Source: Cristatella mucedo (Eukaryota > Bryozoa > Phylactolaemata > Cristatellidae). From it: 64,000 nucleotides of DNA. Of the stretch, positions 35,136 to 47,183 are shown piece by piece. The notes below the pieces were generated by a model. The model saw nothing but the letters and a program-made list of their open reading frames with translations, was not told the DNA's origin and ran no database searches. The DNA is taken from assembly GCA_009760855.2 (NCBI GenBank), contig WPIO01000128.1:1101913-1165912 (forward strand), read 5' to 3'. Made by a program: the position numbers and the translations under genes. The stretch's first letter is position 1. Every line of letters starts with the position of its first letter.

Positions 35136-37545
35136 GCGTCTTTTCTTTAGGAAATATATATCCTTCGGTTTTATACGTAGTCCCATTTATTAATTTATAA
35201 TCTTACTGGTACTACCTTCAGACCGCAGGCGTTCCGAATAAGTACTCTCATCTCAAACAGTTTAAGCGTCTTTTTCTGCGGCAAATATGTATCCATTAAT
35301 GTTATACTTAGCTTCCTTAAATCAATAATTATCTTTCCTTTAGCACCTTTAAACCGCAGGCGTCCTGCGTAAATTATCGCCTTTGCAAAAGTCATGAACG
35401 CGTCTTGGGATCATTTACCCAATAAATAGTCTCGTTTGACAATGTATTACCTTTCTGGTACTACCTTTCAAACGCCGCTTTCCCGAGTAAATCCCCTCCT
35501 CAAACCATTTACGCGTCTTTCCTTCCGGAAACGTATGTTCGTTATTGTTTAGATTAGTCTTAATAAGTACTGCATTATTCAACTTGTCAATCCCTTCAAA
35601 CCGCGGGCGTTCCGAGTAAGTTATCTTCCAAGCTATAACTATCTACGCGTCCTCTTTTCCAGAAATATAGATCCTTTACTAACATATAAAGTCTCAATAA
35701 ATTATTATCTCTAATACTAGCTTTACCTGTCAACCGCAGGCGTTCCGAGTAAATTTATCTAACTGCCATAACCATTTACGCGTCTTTTCTTCGGGAAATA
35801 TGCGTCCTTTAGTGTAATAAATAGTCTTATGAAATTCATTGTAATCCAGCTAGAAGATTCTTCAAAACAGGCATTCTGAGTAAATTAACTTTATTGCCTA
35901 AACCATTCGAGCGTCTTTTCTTTAGAAAATATATATCCTTCGGTTATATTCGTAGTCTCATTTATAAATTTAAAATCTTACTGGTACTACCTTCCGACCG
36001 CAGGCGTTCCGAATAAGTACTCTCACCTCAAACAGTTTACGCGTCTTTTCTGCGGCAAATATGTATCCTTTAACATTATAAATACTCTCACTAACTCAAT
36101 AACTGTCTTACGGGTAGTACCTTTACACCGCAGGCGTCCCGTGTAAATTATCGCCTTTGCAAAATTCATGAATGCGTCTTGGGATCATTTACCCGATAAA
36201 TAGTCTCATTTGGCAATGTGATACCTTTCTAGTAGTACCTTTCAAACGCCGCTGTCCCGAGTGAATCCACTCCACAAACCATTTACGGGTCTTTTCTTCC
36301 GGAAACGTATGTTCGTTATTGTTGCGATTAGTCTTAATAAGTACTGCATTATTCAACTTGTCAATCCTTCAAACCGCGGGCGTTCCGAGTAAGTTATCTT
36401 CCAAGCTATAACTATCTACGCGTCCTCTTTTCCAGAAATATAGATCCTTTAGTAACATATAAAGTCTCAATAAATGATTATCTCTCTTACTAGCTTTACA
36501 TGTCAACCGCAGGCGTTACGAGTAAGTTATCTAACTGCTATAACCATTTACACGTCTTTTCTTCGGAAAATATGCAGCCTTTAGTGTTATACATTGTCTT
36601 ATGAAATGCATTGTAATCCAGCTAAAAGATTCTTGAAAACGCCGGCGTTTCGAGTAAATTATCTTTGAGCTTAAACTATTCGGGCGTCTTTTCTTTGAGA
36701 AATATTTATCCTTTAGTTGGATACATAGTCTCACTAAATTTGTATTATCTTACTTGTAGTATCTTCTAACCGCAGGCATTGTTACGTGCCGATTGTTACG
36801 TACTAGATATCAACTGACCCGATTATTACGAGCCCGATTTATACGTACCCGATTATTAATTCCCCGATTATCACGTCCTCGATTAATACGTCCTTGACTA
36901 TTACGTCCTCGATTATTAAGTACCCGATTGTGAAGTGCCCGATTATTACATACCCGATTATCACGTCACTGATTATTATGTGCCCGATTAATACAAGCCC
37001 GATTACTACGTCTCCGAGTATTACGTCCGCGATTATTAGGTGCCCGATTAATACATACCAGATTATCACGTCACTGATTATTATCCGCCCGATTATTACG
37101 AGGCCGATTATCATGTCCCTGAATATTACGTCACCGATTATTACGTCTTCTATTATTACGGCACCGATTATTAGGTGGTCTATTATTTCATAACTGATAA
37201 TCACGTCACCGATTAGTATCTGCCCAAATAATACGAGCCCGATTGGAACGTGCCCCATTAGTACGTGTAATTATTTCGTATCCGATTATTACGTACCTGA
37301 TTACAACGGACTGAATTATCACGTTTTCGGTTATTTTATCCGATTAGTACGTACCCGATTATTTCGAGCCCGATGATTACCTATCCGAATAATATGTCCC
37401 CGAGCACTACAAGCAACGGCAAGTCTATAAGACTTATTTGCATCTTCCGCTATCTAGTGCGGATTGCCGCCATCTTTTGCGATAACTGTATGCTACGGGT
37501 AGCTGATGCGGATGGCATCGATCTTGCCCGATTTGCCTTTAGCTG
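35136..37545 (+). repeat. HOR unit 13 (12 + M7, 2410 bp)
   Basis: First long unit of the uniform core. Differs in length from the reference by one T in a T run (35271) and one C (35593). Confidence 0.92.
36778..37402. repeat. 15-bp minisatellite insert, unit 13
   Basis: Core-type tract. Spacer 37403-37545 follows. Confidence 0.92.
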
Positions 37546-38318
37546 GCGTCTTTTCTTTAGGAAATATATATCCTTCGGTTTTATACGTAGTCCCATTTAT
37601 TAATTTATAATCTTACTGGTACTACCTTCAGACCGCAGGCGTTCCGAATAAGTACTCTCATCTCAAACAGTTTAAGCGTCTTTTCTGCGGCAAATATGTA
37701 TCCATTAATGTTATACTTAGCTTCCTTAAATCAATAATTATCTTTCCTTTAGCACCTTTAAACCGCAGGCGTCCTGCGTAAATTATCGCCTTTGCAAAAG
37801 TCATGAACGCGTCTTGGGATCATTTACCCAATAAATAGTCTCGTTTGACAATGTATTACCTTTCTGGTACTACCTTTCAAACGCCGCTTTCCCGAGTAAA
37901 TCCCCTCCTCAAACCATTTACGCGTCTTTCCTTCCGGAAACGTATGTTCGTTATTGTTTAGATTAGTCTTAATAAGTACTGCATTATTCAACTTGTCAAT
38001 CCTTCAAACCGCGGGCGTTCCGAGTAAGTTATCTTCCAAGCTATAACTATCTACGCGTCCTCTTTTCCAGAAATATAGATCCTTTACTAACATATAAAGT
38101 CTCAATAAATTATTATCTCTAATACTAGCTTTACCTGTCAACCGCAGGCGTTCCGAGTAAATTTATCTAACTGCCATAACCATTTACGCGTCTTTTCTTC
38201 GGGAAATATGCGTCCTTTAGTGTAATAAATAGTCTTATGAAATTCATTGTAATCCAGCTAGAAGATTCTTCAAAACAGGCATTCTGAGTAAATTAACTTT
38301 ATTGCCTAAACCATTCGA
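37546..38318 (+). repeat. six-monomer block A of the reference long unit (773 bp)
   Basis: Diagnostics: M1 GGTTTTATACGTAG, M2 ATCCATTAATGTTATAC, M3 CCCAATAAATAGTCTCG, M4 GTTTAGATTAG, M5 TTTACTAACAT, M6 GGGAAATATGCG. Confidence 0.93.
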
Positions 38319-39091
38319 GCGTCTTTTCTTTAGAAAATATATATCCTTCGGTTATATTCGTAGTCTCATTTATAAATTTAAAATCTTACTGGTACTACCT
38401 TCCGACCGCAGGCGTTCCGAATAAGTACTCTCACCTCAAACAGTTTACGCGTCTTTTCTGCGGCAAATATGTATCCTTTAACATTATAAATACTCTCACT
38501 AACTCAATAACTGTCTTACGGGTAGTACCTTTACACCGCAGGCGTCCCGTGTAAATTATCGCCTTTGCAAAATTCATGAATGCGTCTTGGGATCATTTAC
38601 CCGATAAATAGTCTCATTTGGCAATGTGATACCTTTCTAGTAGTACCTTTCAAACGCCGCTGTCCCGAGTGAATCCACTCCACAAACCATTTACGGGTCT
38701 TTTCTTCCGGAAACGTATGTTCGTTATTGTTGCGATTAGTCTTAATAAGTACTGCATTATTCAACTTGTCAATCCTTCAAACCGCGGGCGTTCCGAGTAA
38801 GTTATCTTCCAAGCTATAACTATCTACGCGTCCTCTTTTCCAGAAATATAGATCCTTTAGTAACATATAAAGTCTCAATAAATGATTATCTCTCTTACTA
38901 GCTTTACATGTCAACCGCAGGCGTTACGAGTAAGTTATCTAACTGCTATAACCATTTACACGTCTTTTCTTCGGAAAATATGCAGCCTTTAGTGTTATAC
39001 ATTGTCTTATGAAATGCATTGTAATCCAGCTAAAAGATTCTTGAAAACGCCGGCGTTTCGAGTAAATTATCTTTGAGCTTAAACTATTCGG
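38319..39091 (+). repeat. six-monomer block B of the reference long unit (773 bp)
   Basis: Diagnostics: M1 GGTTATATTCGTAG, M2 CCTTTAACATTATAAATAC, M3 CCCGATAAATAGTCTCA, M4 starts GGGTC and has GTTGCGATTAG, M5 TTTAGTAACAT, M6 starts ACGTC and has AAATATGCAG. Confidence 0.93.
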
Positions 39092-39185
39092 GCGTCTTTT
39101 CTTTGAGAAATATTTATCCTTTAGTTGGATACATAGTCTCACTAAATTTGTATTATCTTACTTGTAGTATCTTCTAACCGCAGGC

Positions 39186-39810
39186 ATTGTTACGTGCCGA
39201 TTGTTACGTACTAGATATCAACTGACCCGATTATTACGAGCCCGATTTATACGTACCCGATTATTAATTCCCCGATTATCACGTCCTCGATTAATACGTC
39301 CTTGACTATTACGTCCTCGATTATTAAGTACCCGATTGTGAAGTGCCCGATTATTACATACCCGATTATCACGTCACTGATTATTATGTGCCCGATTAAT
39401 ACAAGCCCGATTACTACGTCTCCGAGTATTACGTCCGCGATTATTAGGTGCCCGATTAATACATACCAGATTATCACGTCACTGATTATTATCCGCCCGA
39501 TTATTACGAGGCCGATTATCATGTCCCTGAATATTACGTCACCGATTATTACGTCTTCTATTATTACGGCACCGATTATTAGGTGGTCTATTATTTCATA
39601 ACTGATAATCACGTCACCGATTAGTATCTGCCCAAATAATACGAGCCCGATTGGAACGTGCCCCATTAGTACGTGTAATTATTTCGTATCCGATTATTAC
39701 GTACCTGATTACAACGGACTGAATTATCACGTTTTCGGTTATTTTATCCGATTAGTACGTACCCGATTATTTCGAGCCCGATGATTACCTATCCGAATAA
39801 TATGTCCCCG
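39186..39810. repeat. 15-bp minisatellite insert, unit 14
   Basis: Begins after the 94-bp remnant of M7 (39092-39185). Spacer 39811-39953 follows. Confidence 0.93.
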
Positions 39811-39953
39811 AGCACTACAAGCAACGGCAAGTCTATAAGACTTATTTGCATCTTCCGCTATCTAGTGCGGATTGCCGCCATCTTTTGCGATAACTGTATG
39901 CTACGGGTAGCTGATGCGGATGGCATCGATCTTGCCCGATTTGCCTTTAGCTG

Positions 39954-42364
39954 GCGTCTTTTCTTTAGGAAATATATATCCTTCGGTTTTATACGTAGTC
40001 CCATTTATTAATTTATAATCTTACTGGTACTACCTTCAGACCGCAGGCGTTCCGAATAAGTACTCTCATCTCAAACAGTTTAAGCGTCTTTTCTGCGGCA
40101 AATATGTATCCATTAATGTTATACTTAGCTTCCTTAAATCAATAATTATCTTTCCTTTAGCACCTTTAAACCGCAGGCGTCCTGCGTAAATTATCGCCTT
40201 TGCAAAAGTCATGAACGCGTCTTGGGATCATTTACCCAATAAATAGTCTCGTTTGACAATGTATTACCTTTCTGGTACTACCTTTCAAACGCCGCTTTCC
40301 CGAGTAAATCCCCTCCTCAAACCATTTACGCGTCTTTCCTTCCGGAAACGTATGTTCGTTATTGTTTAGATTAGTCTTAATAAGTACTGCATTATTCAAC
40401 TTGTCAATCCTTCAAACCGCGGGCGTTCCGAGTAAGTTATCTTCCAAGCTATAACTATCTACGCGTCCTCTTTTCCAGAAATATAGATCCTTTACTAACA
40501 TATAAAGTCTCAATAAATTATTATCTCTAATACTAGCTTTACCTGTCAACCGCAGGCGTTCCGAGTAAATTTATCTAACTGCCATAACCATTTACGCGTC
40601 TTTTCTTCGGGAAATATGCGTCCTTTAGTGTAATAAATAGTCTTATGAAATTCATTGTAATCCAGCTAGAAGATTCTTCAAAACAGGCATTCTGAGTAAA
40701 TTAACTTTATTGCCTAAACCATTCGAGCGTCTTTTCTTTAGAAAATATATATCCTTCGGTTATATTCGTAGTCTCATTTATAAATTTAAAATCTTACTGG
40801 TACTACCTTCCGACCGCAGGCGTTCCGAATAAGTACTCTCACCTCAAACAGTTTACGCGTCTTTTCTGCGGCAAATATGTATCCTTTAACATTATAAATA
40901 CTCTCACTAACTCAATAACTGTCTTACGGGTAGTACCTTTACACCGCAGGCGTCCCGTGTAAATTATCGCCTTTGCAAAATTCATGAATGCGTCTTGGGA
41001 TCATTTACCCGATAAATAGTCTCATTTGGCAATGTGATACCTTTCTAGTAGTACCTTTCAAACGCCGCTGTCCCGAGTGAATCCACTCCACAAACCATTT
41101 ACGGGTCTTTTCTTCCGGAAACGTATGTTCGTTATTGTTGCGATTAGTCTTAATAAGTACTGCATTATTCAACTTGTCAATCCTTCAAACCGCGGGCGTT
41201 CCGAGTAAGTTATCTTCCAAGCTATAACTATCTACGCGTCCTCTTTTCCAGAAATATAGATCCTTTAGTAACATATAAAGTCTCAATAAATGATTATCTC
41301 TCTTACTAGCTTTACATGTCAACCGCAGGCGTTACGAGTAAGTTATCTAACTGCTATAACCATTTACACGTCTTTTCTTCGGAAAATATGCAGCCTTTAG
41401 TGTTATACATTGTCTTATGAAATGCATTGTTGTAATCCAGCTAAAAGATTCTTGAAAACGCCGGCGTTTCGAGTAAATTATCTTTGAGCTTAAACTATTC
41501 GGGCGTCTTTTCTTTGAGAAATATTTATCCTTTAGTTGGATACATAGTCTCACTAAATTTGTATTATCTTACTTGTAGTATCTTCTAACCGCAGGCATTG
41601 TTACGTGCCGATTGTTACGTACTAGATATCAACTGACCCGATTATTACGAGCCCGATTTATACGTACCCGATTATTAATTCCCCGATTATCACGTCCTCG
41701 ATTAATACGTCCTTGACTATTACGTCCTCGATTATTAAGTACCCGATTGTGAAGTGCCCGATTATTACATACCCGATTATCACGTCACTGATTATTATGT
41801 GCCCGATTAATACAAGCCCGATTACTACGTCTCCGAGTATTACGTCCGCGATTATTAGGTGCCCGATTAATACATACCAGATTATCACGTCACTGATTAT
41901 TATCCGCCCGATTATTACGAGGCCGATTATCATGTCCCTGAATATTACGTCACCGATTATTACGTCTTCTATTATTACGGCACCGATTATTAGGTGGTCT
42001 ATTATTTCATAACTGATAATCACGTCACCGATTAGTATCTGCCCAAATAATACGAGCCCGATTGGAACGTGCCCCATTAGTACGTGTAATTATTTCGTAT
42101 CCGATTATTACGTACCTGATTACAACGGACTGAATTATCACGTTTTCGGTTATTTTATCCGATTAGTACGTACCCGATTATTTCGAGCCCGATGATTACC
42201 TATCCGAATAATATGTCCCCGAGCACTACAAGCAACGGCAAGTCTATAAGACTTATTTGCATCTTCCGCTATCTAGTGCGGATTGCCGCCATCTTTTGCG
42301 ATAACTGTATGCTACGGGTAGCTGATGCGGATGGCATCGATCTTGCCCGATTTGCCTTTAGCTG
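39954..42364 (+). repeat. HOR unit 15 (12 + M7, 2411 bp)
   Basis: Length excess is a 3-bp duplication in M6 (GCATTGTTGTAATCC near 41428), the only notable change. Confidence 0.92.
41597..42221. repeat. 15-bp minisatellite insert, unit 15
   Basis: Core-type tract. Spacer 42222-42364 follows. Confidence 0.92.
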
Positions 42365-44773
42365 GCGTCTTTTCTTTAGGAAATATATATCCTTCGGTTT
42401 TATACGTAGTCCCATTTATTAATTTATAATCTTACTGGTACTACCTTCAGACCGCAGGCGTTCCGAATAAGTACTCTCATCTCAAACAGTTTAAGCGTCT
42501 TTTCTGCGGCAAATATGTATCCATTAATGTTATACTTAGCTTCCTTAAATCAATAATTATCTTTCCTTTAGCACCTTTAAACCGCAGGCGTCCTGCGTAA
42601 ATTATCGCCTTTGCAAAAGTCATGAACGCGTCTTGGGATCATTTACCCAATAAATAGTCTCGTTTGACAATGTATTACCTTTCTGGTACTACCTTTCAAA
42701 CGCCGCTTTCCCGAGTAAATCCCCTCCTCAAACCATTTACGCGTCTTTCCTTCCGGAAACGTATGTTCGTTATTGTTTAGATTAGTCTTAATAAGTACTG
42801 CATTATTCAACTTGTCAATCCTTCAAACCGCGGGCGTTCCGAGTAAGTTATCTTCCAAGCTATAACTATCTACGCGTCCTCTTTTCCAGAAATATAGATC
42901 CTTTACTAACATATAAAGTCTCAATAAATTATTATCTCTAATACTAGCTTTACCTGTCAACCGCAGGCGTTCCGAGTAAATTTATCTAACTGCCATAACC
43001 ATTTACGCGTCTTTTCTTCGGGAAATATGCGTCCTTTAGTGTAATAAATAGTCTTATGAAATTCATTGTAATCCAGCTAGAAGATTCTTCAAAACAGGCA
43101 TTCTGAGTAAATTAACTTTATTGCCTAAACCATTCGAGCGTCTTTTCTTTAGAAAATATATATCCTTCGGTTATATTCGTAGTCTCATTTATAAATTTAA
43201 AATCTTACTGGTACTACCTTCCGACCGCAGGCGTTCCGAATAAGTACTCTCACCTCAAACAGTTTACGCGTCTTTTCTGCGGCAAATATGTATCCTTTAA
43301 CATTATAAATACTCTCACTAACTCAATAACTGTCTTACGGGTAGTACCTTTACACCGCAGGCGTCCCGTGTAAATTATCGCCTTTGCAAAATTCATGAAT
43401 GCGTCTTGGGATCATTTACCCGATAAATAGTCTCATTTGGCAATGTGATACCTTTCTAGTAGTACCTTTCAAACGCCGCTGTCCCGAGTGAATCCACTCC
43501 ACAAACCATTTACGGGTCTTTTCTTCCGGAAACGTATGTTCGTTATTGTTGCGATTAGTCTTAATAAGTACTGCATTATTCAACTTGTCAATCCTTCAAA
43601 CCGCGGGCGTTCCGAGTAAGTTATCTTCCAAGCTATAACTATCTACGCGTCCTCTTTTCCAGAAATATAGATCCTTTAGTAACATATAAAGTCTCAATAA
43701 ATGATTATCTCTCTTACTAGCTTTACATGTCAACCGCAGGCGTTACGAGTAAGTTATCTAACTGCTATAACCATTTACACGTCTTTTCTTCGGAAAATAT
43801 GCAGCCTTTAGTGTTATACATTGTCTTATGAAATGCATTGTAATCCAGCTAAAAGATTCTTGAAAAACGCCGGCGTTTCGAGTAAATTATCTTTGAGCTT
43901 AAACTATTCGGGCGTCTTTTCTTTGAGAAATATTTATCCTTTAGTTGGATACATAGTCTCAATAAATTTGTATTATCTTACTTGTAGTATCTTCTAACCG
44001 CAGGCATTGTTACGTGCCGATTGTTACGTACTAGATATCAACTGACCCGATTATTACGAGCCCGATTTATACGTACCCGATTATTAATTCCCCGATTATC
44101 ACGTCCTCGATTAATACGTCCTTGACTATTACGTCCTCGATTATTAAGTACCCGATTGTGAAGTGCCCGATTATTACATACCCGATTATCACGTCACTGA
44201 TTATTATGTGCCCGATTAATACAAGCCCGATTACTACGTCTCCGAGTATTACGTCCGCGATTATTAGGTGCCCGATTAATACATACCAGATTATCACGTC
44301 ACTGATTATTATCCGCCCGATTATTACGAGGCCGATTATCATGTCCCTGAATATTACGTCACCGATTATTACGTCTTCTATTATTACGGCACCGATTATT
44401 AGGTGGTCTATTATTTCATAACTGATAATCACGTCACCGATTAGTATCTGCCCAAATAATACGAGCCCGATTGGAACGTGCCCCATTAGTACGTGTAATT
44501 ATTTCGTATCCGATTATTACGTACCTGATTACAACGGACTGAATTATCACGTTTTCGGTTATTTTATCCGATTAGTACGTACCCGATTATTTCGAGCCCG
44601 ATGATTACCTATCCGAATAATATGTCCCCGAGCACTACAAGCAACGGCAAGTCTATAAGACTTATTTGCATCTTCCGCTATCTAGTGCGGATTGCCGCCA
44701 TCTTTTGCGATAACTGTATGCTACGGGTAGCTGATGCGGATGGCATCGATCTTGCCCGATTTGCCTTTAGCTG
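42365..44773 (+). repeat. HOR unit 16 (12 + M7, 2409 bp)
   Basis: One extra A in M6 (TGAAAAACGCC near 43866). Confidence 0.92.
44006..44630. repeat. 15-bp minisatellite insert, unit 16
   Basis: Core-type tract. Spacer 44631-44773 follows. Confidence 0.92.
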
Positions 44774-47183
44774 GCGTCTTTTCTTTAGGAAATATATATC
44801 CTTCGGTTTTATACGTAGTCCCATTTATTAATTTATAATCTTACTGGTACTACCTTCAGACCGCAGGCGTTCCGAATAAGTACTCTCATCTCAAACAGTT
44901 TAAGCGTCTTTTCTGCGGCAAATATGTATCCATTAATGTTATACTTAGCTTCCTTAAATCAATAATTATCTTTCCTTTAGCACCTTTAAACCGCAGGCGT
45001 CCTGCGTAAATTATCGCCTTTGCAAAAGTCATGAACGCGTCTTGGGATCATTTACCCAATAAATAGTCTCGTTTGACAATGTATTACCTTTCTGGTACTA
45101 CCTTTCAAACGCCGCTTTCCCGAGTAAATCCCCTCCTCAAACCATTTACGCGTCTTTCCTTCCGGAAACGTATGTTCGTTATTGTTTAGATTAGTCTTAA
45201 TAAGTACTGCATTATTCAACTTGTCAATCCTTCAAACCGCGGGCGTTCCGAGTAAGTTATCTTCCAAGCTATAACTATCTACGCGTCCTCTTTTCCAGAA
45301 ATATAGATCCTTTACTAACATATAAAGTCTCAATAAATTATTATCTCTAATACTAGCTTTACCTGTCAACCGCAGGCGTTCCGAGTAAATTTATCTAACT
45401 GCCATAACCATTTACGCGTCTTTTCTTCGGGAAATATGCGTCCTTTAGTGTAATAAATAGTCTTATGAAATTCATTGTAATCCAGCTAGAAGATTCTTCA
45501 AAACAGGCATTCTGAGTAAATTAACTTTATTGCCTAAACCATTCGAGCGTCTTTTCTTTAGAAAATATATATCCTTCGGTTATATTCGTAGTCTCATTTA
45601 TAAATTTAAAATCTTACTGGTACTACCTTCCGACCGCAGGCGTTCCGAATAAGTACTCTCACCTCAAACAGTTTACGCGTCTTTTCTGCGGCAAATATGT
45701 ATCCTTTAACATTATAAATACTCTCACTAACTCAATAACTGTCTTACGGGTAGTACCTTTACACCGCAGGCGTCCCGTGTAAATTATCGCCTTTGCAAAA
45801 TTCATGAATGCGTCTTGGGATCATTTACCCGATAAATAGTCTCATTTGGCAATGTGATACCTTTCTAGTAGTACCTTTCAAACGCCGCTGTCCCGAGTGA
45901 ATCCACTCCACAAACCATTTACGGGTCTTTTCTTCCGGAAACGTATGTTCGTTATTGTTGCGATTAGTCTTAATAAGTACTGCATTATTCAACTTGTCAA
46001 TCCTTCAAACCGCGGGCGTTCCGAGTAAGTTATTTTCCAAGCTATAACTATCTACGCGTCCTCTTTTCCAGAAATATAGATCCTTTAGTAACATATAAAG
46101 TCTCAATAAATGATTATCTCTCTTACTAGCTTTACATGTCAACCGCAGGCGTTACGAGTAAGTTATCTAACTGCTATAACCATTTACACGTCTTTTCTTC
46201 GGAAAATATGCAGCCTTTAGTGTTATACATTGTCTTATGAAATGCATTGTAATCCAGCTAAAAGATTCTTGAAAACGCCGGCGTTTCGAGTAAATTATCT
46301 TTGAGCTTAAACTATTCGGGCGTCTTTTCTTTGAGAAATATTTATCCTTTAGTTGGATACATAGTCTCACTAAATTTGTATTATCTTACTTGTAGTATCT
46401 TCTAACCGCAGGCATTGTTACGTGCCGATTGTTACGTACTAGATATCAACTGACCCGATTATTACGAGCCCGATTTATACGTACCCGATTATTAATTCCC
46501 CGATTATCACGTCCTCGATTAATACGTCCTTGACTATTACGTCCTCGATTATTAAGTACCCGATTGTGAAGTGCCCGATTATTACATACCCGATTATCAC
46601 GTCACTGATTATTATGTGCCCGATTAATACAAGCCCGATTACTACGTCTCCGAGTATTACGTCCGCGATTATTAGGTGCCCGATTAATACATACCAGATT
46701 ATCACGTCACTGATTATTATCCGCCCGATTATTACGAGGCCGATTATCATGTCCCTGAATATTACGTCACCGATTATTACGTCTTCTATTATTACGGCAC
46801 CGATTATTAGGTGGTCTATTATTTCATAACTGATAATCACGTCACCGATTAGTATCTGCCCAAATAATACGAGCCCGATTGGAACGTGCCCCATTAGTAC
46901 GTGTAATTATTTCGTATCCGATTATTACGTACCTGATTACAACGGACTGAATTATCACGTTTTCGGTTTTTTTATCCGATTAGTACGTACCCGATTATTT
47001 CGAGCCCGATGATTACCTATCCGAATAATATGTCCCCGAGCACTACAAGCAACGGCAAGTCTATAAGACTTATTTGCATCTTCCGCTATCTAGTGCGGAT
47101 TGCCGCCATCTTTTTTGCGATAACTGTATGCTACGGGTAGCTGATGCGGATGGCATCGATCTTGCCCGATTTGCCTTTAGCTG
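44774..47183 (+). repeat. HOR unit 17 (12 + M7, 2410 bp)
   Basis: Two extra T's in the spacer (CTTTTTTGCG near 47112) and GGTTTTTTTATCC near 46966. It is the first of three consecutive units with a T at 46034 (GTTATTTTCC). Confidence 0.92.
46414..47038. repeat. 15-bp minisatellite insert, unit 17
   Basis: Core-type tract with one A-to-T change after it. Spacer 47039-47183 follows. Confidence 0.92.

Larger units (their letters stand above)
37546..39953 (+). repeat. HOR unit 14, reference long unit (12 + M7, 2408 bp)
   Basis: First block: monomers start at 37546, 37676, 37809, 37922, 38055 and 38188. Second block: 38319, 38449, 38582, 38695, 38828 and 38960. M7 starts at 39092. Each block is exactly 773 bp and M7 with insert is 862 bp. 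Equivalent slots of the two blocks resemble each other more than their neighbours, showing that the six-monomer block duplicated as a whole. M3 is the short slot (113 bp) in both. Confidence 0.95.

Noticed and set aside
37373-37603. 76-codon plus-strand frame recurring once per HOR across spacer and M1
   Set aside because: Edge and core versions differ mostly by amino-acid-changing substitutions and the frame ends inside satellite monomers. Recurrence simply reflects array copies.
38939-39142. 67-codon basic minus-strand frame recurring across M6-M7
   Set aside because: It spans two satellite monomers, is altered or broken by small indels in units 15, 16, 18, 23 and 24, and shows no family resemblance.
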